Below the pieces are notes generated by a model. That model made no database searches and was not told where the DNA came from. It saw only the letters and a program-made list of their open reading frames with translations. Positions 1 to 5,526 of a DNA stretch of 7,256 nt are shown piece after piece. This DNA comes from Armatimonadota bacterium (GTDB lineage Bacteria; Armatimonadota; UBA10988), in assembly GCA_016183835.1 (NCBI GenBank), contig JACPDV010000424.1:3256-10511 (forward strand), written 5' to 3'. Positions within the stretch are counted from its first letter, which is position 1, and every line of letters begins with the position of its first letter. The position numbers were made by a program, and so were the translations under genes.

Positions 1-1
1 C

Positions 2-634
2 CTGCTGGGGCATCTGGGCGGCCTCACCGCCGCGGCGCGTCTGGCCCGCGAGGCGCGCGCCGACAAAGTGATCGCCGGAGAGGCGGACAAGCTCCAGGCT
101 CGCCTCCTGGTGCAGATGGGCGACACGGCGCGGGCCACCGGCGCGGCCCGGCGCGCGGTCGAGGAGGCGCCCGACGACCCGGAGGCCGCCGCGCTCCTGG
201 CCAAGGTGCTCGCCTTCGACTCCGGACGCGCCTCCGAGGCGCTCGCCGACGCGATGGCCGCCCACGCCCGCTGGCCGCGCGATCCGGCCGTCTCCGCCGC
301 CCTCGGCGAACTGCTTCAGGCCGACCCGAAGTCGCTCGGCGTGGCGTCGCGGCACCTCGAGGACGCCGCCGAGGCCGATCCTCGCAACGCCGACGCGCGT
401 TACTCCCTGGCCGTGCTCGGGGCCTCCGAGGCCGGCGATCCCGGGACGCTGTGGCTCGCCTTCCTGTCCCTCGAGCCCGCCGTCTGGCGAATGGCGAACG
501 GCTCCCGCTCACCGACCGCGGCGGGCGGGTCTGGGACATCTCGTCCGACGGTGAGCGCGTGCTCTTCTCCGAGCGGTTCCGGAAGCAGCTCCAGATCACC
601 GACTCGCGCGGCTTCGGCCTGGCCCTGCAGGTAA
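2..634 (+). CDS. TPR-repeat N-terminal half of a broken TPR/beta-propeller protein (5' end outside window)
   Basis: The frame is open from the left window edge and no start is visible, so the gene begins upstream. Up to about position 490 it encodes Ala/Leu/Arg-rich helical repeats of TPR type. Three repeat ends are recognisable from the pattern of a small-residue helix followed by P-x-D/N: around EEAPDDPEAAALLA, ARWPRDPAVSAALG and EADPRNADARYSLA. TPR solenoids are protein-interaction scaffolds. After about position 490 the frame turns into Ser/Arg/Pro-rich sequence with no repeat pattern and stops at 634, which looks like out-of-frame reading. The matching continuation lies in the next frame (see 451-1596). 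I therefore read this as the front half of one gene split by a frameshift near 486-500, not as a separate protein. The true coding part here is about 2-490. Confidence 0.7.
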   Translation: MLGHLGGLTAAARLAREARADKVIAGEADKLQARLLVQMGDTARATGAARRAVEEAPDDPEAAALLAKVLAFDSGRASEALADAMAAHARWPRDPAVSAALGELLQADPKSLGVASRHLEDAAEADPRNADARYSLAVLGASEAGDPGTLWLAFLSLEPAVWRMANGSRSPTAAGGSGTSRPTVSACSSPSGSGSSSRSPTRAASAWPCR

Positions 635-1596
635 CCGACCAGGAGACTGACAAGGTCTGGGGCGCGCTGAGCCCCGACGAGGAGACTCTCGCCTGGGTCG
701 TGGAGGGCGCCCCGCAGCAGCTTTTCCTGCAACACGCGCAGGCGTCGGGGCACGAGCGGGCGGTCGCCAAGGCCGCGCCCGGCGCGCAGCTCCGGCGGCT
801 GCAGTGGACCCCGGACGGCGGCAAGCTGATCTTCACGGAGCTGGCCTCGAGCGGCGTGCCGAAGCTGCGCTGCTGGGACTTCCAGGCCGACCGCGAGGCC
901 GAGGTACCGGCGCCGTGGTCGACGGTGGAGGGCCTGGGCGACCTGAGCTGGGCGGGGCAGCGGGCGGTGGGAGTGCTCCGCCGCGAGGGTCGGCAGGCGG
1001 TGGTGGCGGTGGACCGCGACGGGCGGATCTTCACCCTTCGCCCGCCGGTGGTTGGGCTACGCTACAGCGCGCCGACGGCAGCGGCCGACCTGTCGCGGGT
1101 GATCTACCAGGACACGCGGACCCGTGAGCTGACGGGCGCGCCGGTGGACGGCGCGGCGGGTGGCGAAGCGCCGCTCCTGGAGGCCGGCGCGGCGGTGGAG
1201 AGCCAGATCGCGGTGTGGTTCCCCGATGGCCGGCACGTGGCGGTGTCCCGGCGCGACACGGACCCGGCCAAGGTGGAGGTGCTCGGCCTGCCGCCGGCGC
1301 CGCGGCTGTTGGTGGAGATGGAACCGCCGTTGGCTGCGGGGCCGACGCCGACGCGCTTCACGTTCCACCTGCTGCCCGGCGTCAGGCCGGCCAAGGGCAC
1401 GCTGCGGGCCGTGCTGGTGGCCGATGACGGGCCGGAGACGGTGGTCACCTCGAAGCCAATCACCAGCGGCGCCGCGCCGGTGTCGGTGGCCCCCGCGGCG
1501 GCGGAGCCGGGAGTACATTGGCTGCGGGTGGAGACGAAGGTCAACGAGGCGGCGGCGGTGCGGTGGTACGCGTATGAAGTGGCGGGCGCGCCCTGA
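451..1596 (+). CDS. PD40/TolB-like beta-propeller half with C-terminal beta-sandwich
   Basis: The frame is given from a GTG at 451, but no ribosome binding site precedes it and the first ~12 residues (MARLPVPRARRL) look like shadow sequence. Real coding probably begins at ANGERLPLTDRGG (about 490-500), continuing the TPR frame upstream. PD40-type blades show as S/T/F-P-D-G turns followed by a beta strand: SSDG at residues 31-34, SPDE 74-77, TPDG 120-123 and FPDG 257-260. Less regular blades lie near 165-195 and 210-222, giving about six. Such propellers (TolB, PD40, DPP-IV N-terminal type) bind proteins or ligands and often follow TPR arrays. Residues ~284-381 look like a separate beta-sandwich ending in GVHWLRVETKVNEAAAVRWYAYEV. 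No catalytic motif is visible. The stop TGA at 1594 abuts the stop of the convergent gene. Confidence 0.8.
   Translation: MARLPVPRARRLANGERLPLTDRGGRVWDISSDGERVLFSERFRKQLQITDSRGFGLALQVTDQETDKVWGALSPDEETLAWVVEGAPQQLFLQHAQASGHERAVAKAAPGAQLRRLQWTPDGGKLIFTELASSGVPKLRCWDFQADREAEVPAPWSTVEGLGDLSWAGQRAVGVLRREGRQAVVAVDRDGRIFTLRPPVVGLRYSAPTAAADLSRVIYQDTRTRELTGAPVDGAAGGEAPLLEAGAAVESQIAVWFPDGRHVAVSRRDTDPAKVEVLGLPPAPRLLVEMEPPLAAGPTPTRFTFHLLPGVRPAKGTLRAVLVADDGPETVVTSKPITSGAAPVSVAPAAAEPGVHWLRVETKVNEAAAVRWYAYEVAGAP
486..499 (+). repeat. Heptamer pair GGCGAAT-GGCGAAC at the frameshift point
   Basis: Two adjacent 7 bp units, GGCGAAT and GGCGAAC, sit exactly where coding moves from frame 2 (TPR) to frame 1 (propeller). 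They resemble the GGTGAAC units of the array at 6207-6248 (minus strand), differing by T to C at position 3. Adding one further 7 bp unit would put the two halves in one frame, reading ...EPAVWRMANGERLPLTDRGG. This is seen by direct reading. Whether units were lost in the cell or the assembly has an error cannot be told from the sequence. Confidence 0.6.
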
Positions 1597-1599
1597 TCA
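1594..1599. other. Abutting convergent stop codons (TGATCA)
   Basis: The plus-strand propeller gene ends with TGA at 1594-1596. The minus-strand gene ends with TGA at 1599-1597. The six bases form the palindrome TGATCA with no base between the two coding regions. No hairpin plus T-run terminator is visible on either side, so transcripts from both sides probably overlap. Confidence 0.85.
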
Positions 1600-2286
1600 A
1601 CGCGAGGGTGCGCCCCCGACCGGAACCTGCCGGTGAACTGCCTGCCGCAGCGGCAGACTCTGGCGAAGACCTTCCTGTCGCCTCACACTGTCGAGCCAAT
1701 CGGCCAGCACGCCCGGAAAGGCTACCACAAGCGCAAGCGGGTCGGGCGGCAGGCTGTCGCCGGCGTCGGCGAGGTAGTGCTCGATGCAGCACCCGACCGC
1801 GTGCCGGCGGGCGTCCATCAGCGCCGCCAACCCCGGCCTCAACTCGCGGTTCGCAAGGCGCCCGCGCTCGGTCGACCGAAGCCAGCAGGCAAGCGTGTCG
1901 CTCTCGCGGTCATAGCTCCACAGGTGCGCCGCGGCGAATCGATCAAGGGGGAGGAATGGGCTGGCGCCGATGCTCGCCGGAGGGTAGAGCGCAGTCCAGC
2001 TCGGCGTGTGCTCCACGGCGCGGTACCACCAGTCGTCCCCTTCGAGCTCGAACCGGCGGGCCATCTCCTGCAAAGGGGCGTGCCACACTCGCGGGCACCA
2101 GCGGTAGCGGATCGCCCATTCGCGGTCGAGGCGCGCCACGGTAGCTTTGGCGACCATGCGGGGTTTGAGGCAATGTCGGGTCCATAGGAAGCCGTCGACC
2201 TCGTACCGGTCCAACTCGTCCGTGCGAGGGATCCACAGGTACTTCAGGCCCCGCTCGATGTTGCCTTGCCAGTGGTTGTAGCGCAT
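1597..2286 (-). CDS. Unknown Trp-rich protein, second of a coupled pair (229 aa)
   Basis: I do not recognise a family. The start is ATG at 2286 (MRYNHWQGNIERG). It lies one base after the TGA of the preceding gene (TGA-A-ATG), with AGGTG seven bases upstream, so translation is probably coupled to that gene. An upstream in-frame ATG at 2364 would overlap the preceding gene by 77 bases and has no better site. The protein is soluble-looking, with no signal peptide or membrane helix. It is unusually rich in tryptophan (12 in 229), mostly in the first two thirds, including DDWWYR. A helical stretch follows, RPGLAALMDARRHAVGCCIEHYLAD, split here by description only, and then a Pro/Gln/Arg-rich tail. 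Codon use in this frame is clean, with G/C favoured at third positions but a number of T endings. If the partner is a nuclease-like toxin, this could be its immunity or antitoxin protein; that is speculation from gene order only. Confidence 0.75.
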   Translation of the reverse strand: MRYNHWQGNIERGLKYLWIPRTDELDRYEVDGFLWTRHCLKPRMVAKATVARLDREWAIRYRWCPRVWHAPLQEMARRFELEGDDWWYRAVEHTPSWTALYPPASIGASPFLPLDRFAAAHLWSYDRESDTLACWLRSTERGRLANRELRPGLAALMDARRHAVGCCIEHYLADAGDSLPPDPLALVVAFPGVLADWLDSVRRQEGLRQSLPLRQAVHRQVPVGGAPSR

Positions 2287-2287
2287 T

Positions 2288-2680
2288 TCACCGCACCTGC
2301 GGACGCGGATCCCATACCACCCAGTGGCCGTCCCGGCCCTCCAGGTACCCATCACCGCCCGCACGTTTGAACGCCGTAACGAATGTCAACTGCTCGTTGG
2401 TCCTGCCTGCCACCAACACGATCGTGGTGTCCGGGTCCCAGAACGCCACTCGGGGCCGGCCCCTATCGTAGTATGACACGATGACCGACCTTCTGGAGAT
2501 GCAGTGCTGCACCTGCCGCTGAGTCAGACAGTGATCGTCCAGCGCATCGTCGAAGCCATTGCCGAGCCACAGCCCCGAGCAGAACCCGTCGCGCGCCTGC
2601 TCCACGAACGCACGAGCCTCCGCCGCGGTCCAAGCCCGCGTGAAGTCCCAGCCCCCCGAATGAGCCACGCGCTCCGGCAT
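2288..2680 (-). CDS. Unknown small protein with possible BECR/colicin-type nuclease-like C-terminus (130 aa)
   Basis: The ATG start at 2680 lies 10 bases after the stop of the oxidoreductase gene, with only a weak purine-rich site (GAGCGG). It was probably transcribed from the oxidoreductase promoter. The first half is helical (TAAEARAFVEQARDGF, then LGNGFDDALDDHCLTQRQ). The second half reads as alternating beta strands: VQHCISRRSVIVSYYD, RPRVAFWDPDTTIVLVAG, then LTFVTAFKR and GHWVVWDP. The order of a short helix with Q/H residues, a strand pair containing [AF]-x-W-D-P-D-T, and a final strand ending in V-T-A-F-K loosely recalls small RelE/colicin E5-like (BECR-fold) ribonuclease domains. This is a pattern impression, not a match to a named family. 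There is no signal peptide or membrane segment. It could equally be an orphan domain of unknown role. Confidence 0.65.
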   Translation of the reverse strand: MPERVAHSGGWDFTRAWTAAEARAFVEQARDGFCSGLWLGNGFDDALDDHCLTQRQVQHCISRRSVIVSYYDRGRPRVAFWDPDTTIVLVAGRTNEQLTFVTAFKRAGGDGYLEGRDGHWVVWDPRPQVR

Positions 2681-2690
2681 GCTGCCGCTC

Positions 2691-3701
2691 TCACACCTCC
2701 ACCTCCGCCACGCAGCTCCCTTCGAAGCTCTGGATCGCCGCCTCGATGATCGCCTGCACTTTGTACCCTTCGAGCCCCGACGCCTCGATCTCGTCCCGCG
2801 GCACGCCCGCCGTCACCTGGTCGATCCAGCGGTGGATCCGGTTGTCGAACGTCCCGCCGAAGTTCAGGTTCGAGAACACCGAGCGCCGGATGTGCGTCAG
2901 CTCATCGCCGCGGCGGGGGTAGAAGATCAGGTCCTGGAAGCAGTCGTCCAGCACGAACCGGCCCTCGGTGCCCATCACCTCGGCGCGCTCCAGGTTGTGC
3001 TCGGGATTCGTGTCGTAGCTGCCGGTGAGATGCCCCACCACGCCGTTGGCGAACTCCAGGTTGACCTGCGCGTTGCTCCAGCACACGCTCGGCTTGTCGC
3101 CGCTGCGGCCGGGGGCCTTGTTGAAAAAGGCGTGCACGCGCTTCACGTCACCGCAGAAGAAGCGCATGATGTCCAGGCTGTGCGGGTGCAGCGCGCGGAT
3201 GTGGAACCAGGGCGATGTCTCGGCGGGGTTGCCGATCCACATCGTCATGTTCATCAGCAAGAGCTGCCCCAGCTTGCCCTCCTCGATCCACTTCTTCGCG
3301 CGGGCGGCCGGCGGGACGAAGCGGTGGTTCAGGTTCGTGCCGAAGTAGAGCCCCTTCTCGTCGGCCTTGGCGTTCATCTGCCGGCAGCAGTCGATGCTGT
3401 TGCTGAGCGGCTTCTCGCAGAGCACGTGCAGCCCGGCTTCGAGGCACTGCATGACCGGCTCGAAGTGGTCTCCGCCGTTCTCGAACCCGCCGCTGCAGAC
3501 GCTGACCGAGTCGAGCTCGACGTTGGCCAGCATCTCGGGCACCGAGTGGAACGACTTGGCGCCGTAGAGCGGCGCGGAGCTGTCGGCCCGCTCGGCGACG
3601 ATGTCGCACACCGCCACGACTTCGGCCTTGGGGTGCTTGTGGTAGGCGGCGGCATGGTTGTTCCCGATGCCACGCATTCCGATCACGCCAACACGCAACA
3701 T
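2691..3701 (-). CDS. Gfo/Idh/MocA family NAD(P)-dependent oxidoreductase (336 aa)
   Basis: This is a full-length member of the Gfo/Idh/MocA family, cytoplasmic enzymes that oxidise or reduce sugars, inositols and related polyols with a tightly bound NAD(P). The N-terminal Rossmann fold starts MLRVGVIGMRGIGNNH, with the nucleotide loop G-M-R-G-I-G at residues 8-13. D33 ends the second strand (VAVCD), as is usual. The signature E-K-P is at residues 96-98, with K97 the usual catalytic lysine. The GTNLNHRF segment is at 121-128, and the catalytic-type H-x-x-D is at H174/D177 within HPHSLDIMRFF. The C-terminal alpha/beta substrate domain runs to the end. The length of 336 residues is normal. The start at 3701 is chosen because GGGAGGA lies six bases upstream; the frame is open further up to 3779, but that part is proline/arginine-rich and overlaps the promoter-like sequence. 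Substrate cannot be named from sequence. It is first of a three-gene minus-strand run, with a 10 bp gap to the next gene. Confidence 0.95.
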   Translation of the reverse strand: MLRVGVIGMRGIGNNHAAAYHKHPKAEVVAVCDIVAERADSSAPLYGAKSFHSVPEMLANVELDSVSVCSGGFENGGDHFEPVMQCLEAGLHVLCEKPLSNSIDCCRQMNAKADEKGLYFGTNLNHRFVPPAARAKKWIEEGKLGQLLLMNMTMWIGNPAETSPWFHIRALHPHSLDIMRFFCGDVKRVHAFFNKAPGRSGDKPSVCWSNAQVNLEFANGVVGHLTGSYDTNPEHNLERAEVMGTEGRFVLDDCFQDLIFYPRRGDELTHIRRSVFSNLNFGGTFDNRIHRWIDQVTAGVPRDEIEASGLEGYKVQAIIEAAIQSFEGSCVAEVEV

Positions 3702-3706
3702 GCTGA

Positions 3707-3713
3707 TCCTCCC
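3707..3713 (-). promoter_or_regulatory. Ribosome binding site of the oxidoreductase gene
   Basis: GGGAGGA on the minus strand, with six bases between GGAGG and the ATG at 3701. It fixes the start and rules out the longer frame beginning at 3779. Confidence 0.85.
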
Positions 3714-3750
3714 GCCTCGCGCGGTACGGCACGGGGCCTGAACGCGGCGT

Positions 3751-3779
3751 AGGATACCCGCGGGCGGCGGCGGCGTCAA
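3751..3779 (-). promoter_or_regulatory. Sigma70-like promoter for the oxidoreductase operon
   Basis: On the minus strand, TTGACG (3779-3774, five of six to TTGACA) and TATCCT (3756-3751, four of six to TATAAT) are separated by exactly 17 bases. Transcription would begin near 3744, giving a leader of about 43 bases before the ATG at 3701. The position, between the heptamer array and the gene, is right for a promoter of the oxidoreductase and the two genes behind it. Confidence 0.55.
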
Positions 3780-3784
3780 CGTGG

Positions 3785-3833
3785 GCCGGGCGCCGGGTGC
3801 CGGGTGCCTGGTGCTTGGTGCCTGGTGCCGGAT
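3785..3833. repeat. Heptamer tandem array GCCGGGT/GCCTGGT (about 7 units)
   Basis: Consecutive 7 bp units read GCCGGGC, GCCGGGT, GCCGGGT, GCCTGGT, GCTTGGT, GCCTGGT, GCCGGAT. The six inner units (3792-3833) are best conserved and total 42 bp, the same length and period as the array at 6207-6248, though the unit sequence differs. It lies in the 179 bp gap between gene A and the oxidoreductase, just upstream of the promoter-like sequence. It resembles the short tandemly repeated repetitive sequences with 7 bp units known from cyanobacteria and other genomes. Confidence 0.8.
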
Positions 3834-3840
3834 ACGGGCT

Positions 3841-3861
3841 CCCTCTCCCCCCGGGAGAGGG
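3841..3861. repeat. REP-like hairpin CCCTCTCCC-ccc-GGGAGAGGG
   Basis: A perfect 9 bp inverted repeat (3841-3849 with 3853-3861) and a 3-base loop, followed by TTGGGGTGAGGG. From general knowledge, the combination GGGAGAGGG...GGGGTGAGGG recurs as an interspersed palindrome in many GC-rich genomes, so this is probably a REP-type element. It begins 19 bases past the stop of gene A and could form a strong RNA hairpin ending that transcript, but there is no T-run, so an intrinsic terminator is not supported. Confidence 0.65.
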
Positions 3862-3880
3862 TTGGGGTGAGGGCCGGCGG

Positions 3881-4582
3881 TCAGCCGTTCGTCACCTCCT
3901 CGTCACCTGTCTCAGCCGTCCCCACGAGTCGGCGCCGATCGTCCGGCACCGGCGACAGGCCGCTCGCCGCCAGGTCCGCCGACGCCCCGCGCACCGGCGA
4001 GATGGCCGAGGCCGACGCCGTCTCGCCGAGCCGGCCCTGTTGGGCCCGCTTGTGGATCTCGCGCTGCACGGTCTCCGCCGCCTCGGGGGAGATGTCGAAG
4101 CAGTCTGCCGGCACGCCGCTGTTCCGCCAGGCGAGCACCAGATAGTCGAGGATCTCCTCGTGCCGGCGGCGCTGCCGCACGATGCCACGCCGGTCGAAGG
4201 CCAGCCCCTCCCAGCCGACCGCCGCGCCCACCAGCGTCATGACCAGCACGACCCACCCCACGCCGAGCCCAATCGCCCGCCACGGCACCGGCTCGAAGCC
4301 CAGATCCTCCCGCGCCTGCAGCCCGATCACCACGACCGCCACCGCCGCCAGGACGAAGCACATGGCGTACCAGGAGAACCCCACCGCCACCACGATGTTG
4401 CGGCAGAAGAGGCGGCAACGTGCGAACGGGCCATCCACCTTGCGCAGCCGGGCGTGCCGCGCGCCGAACTGCGCGAAGGCCACGGCCGGCGTGAGCGGGC
4501 CCTGCTCATCGGTGAGCATGGGCGCCAACGGCCTGTACCGGAGCCGGTCGCTCGCCGGCCGTCGAGCACGCTGGGCCTTCAT
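3881..4582 (-). CDS. Paralog A: two-transmembrane protein of unknown family (233 aa)
   Basis: The start is ATG at 4582 because AGGAGGT stands eight bases upstream; an ATG at 4609 and a longer open frame to 4765 would run through that site and into the inverted repeat. Residues 1-61 are basic (MKAQRARRPASDRLRYRP). Two hydrophobic helices follow, about 62-88 (NIVVAVGFSWYAMCFVLAAV) and 103-124 (IGLGVGWVVLVMTLVGAAVG), so both ends should face the cytoplasm. The C-terminal part has HEEILDYLVLAWRNSGVP, then a helix VQREIHKRAQQGRL. The serine motif A-I-S-P-V (193-197) is repeated as G-L-S-P-V (208-212). Residues 150-210 align without gaps to B and C: 20 of 61 positions are identical in all three, and A is the most divergent. 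Family and function are unknown to me. A membrane-anchored regulatory or scaffold role is only a guess. Confidence 0.85.
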   Translation of the reverse strand: MKAQRARRPASDRLRYRPLAPMLTDEQGPLTPAVAFAQFGARHARLRKVDGPFARCRLFCRNIVVAVGFSWYAMCFVLAAVAVVVIGLQAREDLGFEPVPWRAIGLGVGWVVLVMTLVGAAVGWEGLAFDRRGIVRQRRRHEEILDYLVLAWRNSGVPADCFDISPEAAETVQREIHKRAQQGRLGETASASAISPVRGASADLAASGLSPVPDDRRRLVGTAETGDEEVTNG

Positions 4583-4589
4583 CGCCACG

Positions 4590-4596
4590 ACCTCCT
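4590..4596 (-). promoter_or_regulatory. Ribosome binding site of paralog A
   Basis: AGGAGGT on the minus strand, with eight bases between AGGAGG and the ATG at 4582. It is the strongest Shine-Dalgarno match in the window and decides the start of gene A. Confidence 0.85.
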
Positions 4597-4693
4597 CCCG
4601 CACCCGCATCCATCCTAGGTGATCGCGCGCGGCCGCGTGGGAGTGCCCAAGCGGCAACGATTCCGCAGAGCAGTCGGCCCACGACCATGTCCA

Positions 4694-4782
4694 GCGTAGG
4701 CGCGGCCCTCGTGGCCGCCCGTCCGGGGAACCGGGGGTGCTCGCCGGACCAGGGCGGGCGACCACGAGGGTCGCCCCTACGC
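4694..4782. repeat. 89 bp imperfect inverted repeat, MITE/REP-like
   Basis: The outer arms 4694-4720 and 4756-4782 are 27 bases each and match at 24 of 27 positions as inverted repeats. An inner pair GTCCGG (4721-4726) and CCGGAC (4744-4749) extends the stem, leaving a 17-base loop. The arm core (GGCGACCACGAGGGTCGCCC type) is of a kind I have seen interspersed in many GC-rich genomes. There is no transposase inside. The element fills much of the 217 bp gap between genes A and B, so it may be a non-autonomous mobile element, or a strong hairpin separating the two transcripts. The arms differ at three sites, which suggests it is not recent. Confidence 0.75.
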
Positions 4783-4799
4783 CGACCTACGTCGCACTC

Positions 4800-5483
4800 T
4801 CAACCTGCGTCCAGTTCTTCGCGGCCAACGGACTGGCTGTCCTCGACGCCGGTGAGGCGCGGCAGCGGCTCGGCCTCGTCGGATGCGAGCGAGAGGCCTG
4901 TGCGCGCGGTGTCGGCGTCGGCGGGCTCGGCGAGGGAGATGGAGGAGTCGGAAACCTCCACTGCCAGTTGGCCCGACTGGACACGGCGGAGGATCTCCTG
5001 CTGGATACGCTCAGCGGCTGCCTGGTCGGTGTCGTAGCACCAGTCGGGCACGCCCGTGTCGCGCCACTCGGAGACCATGTGTTCGAGCCATGTGGCGTGC
5101 CTTGACAGGAGCCCATCCAGCCGGTCGGCGGAGCCTTGGCCACGCCGGGGCATGCGCTTCGAAGTGATCGCCACCATCCACACTGCGGCGAGCAGCATCG
5201 GCACGCCGAAGACGGCGACAGGATCCGCCGCCGCAAGCGCCAGGACGATGCCGACGAGGAGAACGGCGATCCCGGAGAGGAAGTGCTCGAAGCACCATAG
5301 CGTCGCCGCTGCCTCCGCAGGCACCGGCGCCGACGGCGGCAACGGCTCTGACGGCATCGGGATGGCGGTGAGCCGCGCATCGGCGTGGGCAAAGCGGCGG
5401 AAGACGTGCTCGAAAGGGTGCGCGGCGCGCAGCGGCTGGTGCTGCCGTCTGCCGTCGTGCCCCAGTCGTCCCCGCCTCGGCAT
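4800..5483 (-). CDS. Paralog B: two-transmembrane protein of unknown family (227 aa)
   Basis: The start is ATG at 5483, with GGAAGGG seven bases upstream. The next ATG, 5357, has no binding site. The N-terminal part is also supported by likeness to the relatives: MPRRGRLGHDG resembles MPKGRQGDG of C, and FEHVFRRFAHADARL resembles FAQFGARHARLRK of A. Two membrane helices are at about 68-86 (FLSGIAVLLVGIVLALAAA) and 88-106 (PVAVFGVPMLLAAVWMVAI), with a short turn between. Then come WLEHMVSEWRDTGVP, the helix RIQQEILRRVQSGQL, and the serine motif S-I-S-L-A repeated 15 residues on as G-L-S-L-A. The 61-residue block 138-198 is identical to C at 33 positions. The C-terminus is acidic and probably flexible. 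Function is unknown. It lies 43 bp behind C and may share its transcript. Confidence 0.82.
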   Translation of the reverse strand: MPRRGRLGHDGRRQHQPLRAAHPFEHVFRRFAHADARLTAIPMPSEPLPPSAPVPAEAAATLWCFEHFLSGIAVLLVGIVLALAAADPVAVFGVPMLLAAVWMVAITSKRMPRRGQGSADRLDGLLSRHATWLEHMVSEWRDTGVPDWCYDTDQAAAERIQQEILRRVQSGQLAVEVSDSSISLAEPADADTARTGLSLASDEAEPLPRLTGVEDSQSVGREELDAG

Positions 5484-5501
5484 GTGCTCGCCCTTCCGGA
5501 T

Positions 5502-5519
5502 GCGGGCCTGGAGGCCCGC
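5502..5519. repeat. Perfect 18 bp palindromic hairpin between paralogs C and B
   Basis: GCGGGCCT-GG-AGGCCCGC: an 8 bp perfect stem around two bases, lying 7 bases past the stop of C and 18 bases before the start of B. A two-base loop is tight, so the real hairpin would have a 7 bp stem and 4-base loop. There is no T-run, so a Rho-independent terminator is not indicated. It could attenuate or stabilise the C-B transcript, or be a small interspersed palindrome. Confidence 0.6.
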
Positions 5520-5526
5520 GCTCCTC

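Noticed and set aside
470..505. Programmed -1 ribosomal frameshifting between the TPR and propeller frames
   Set aside because: No X-XXY-YYZ slippery heptamer of the A/T-rich type and no obvious stimulator hairpin are present. Repeat slippage or a sequence error fits better.
24..1034. A 336-residue open frame on the minus strand
   Set aside because: It is antisense to the TPR-propeller gene, and its product is mainly Arg/Pro/Ser/Ala runs with no motif.
2300..2640. Horizontal transfer of the small unknown gene from lower GC content
   Set aside because: Hand counts give about 57-58% GC in two 60-base samples, but part of the neighbouring oxidoreductase gene is equally low (34 of 60 at 3121-3180), so the contrast is not specific.
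2679..3752. A 357-residue open frame on the plus strand
   Set aside because: It lies entirely opposite the oxidoreductase gene, whose motifs are certain. Its His/Val/Arg/Ala-rich product is typical of an antisense frame in GC-rich coding DNA.
3785..3833. CRISPR-like array
   Set aside because: The units are 7 bp with no spacers between them, so this is a simple tandem repeat.
3841..3861. Intrinsic terminator of gene A
   Set aside because: The hairpin is strong but no T-run follows on the minus strand. The motif looks like a general interspersed palindrome, so it is listed as a repeat only.
4583..4765. Longer start for paralog A at 4765
   Set aside because: It would begin inside the inverted repeat and translate across the strong AGGAGGT site at 4590-4596. 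The extra sequence has no counterpart in B or C.
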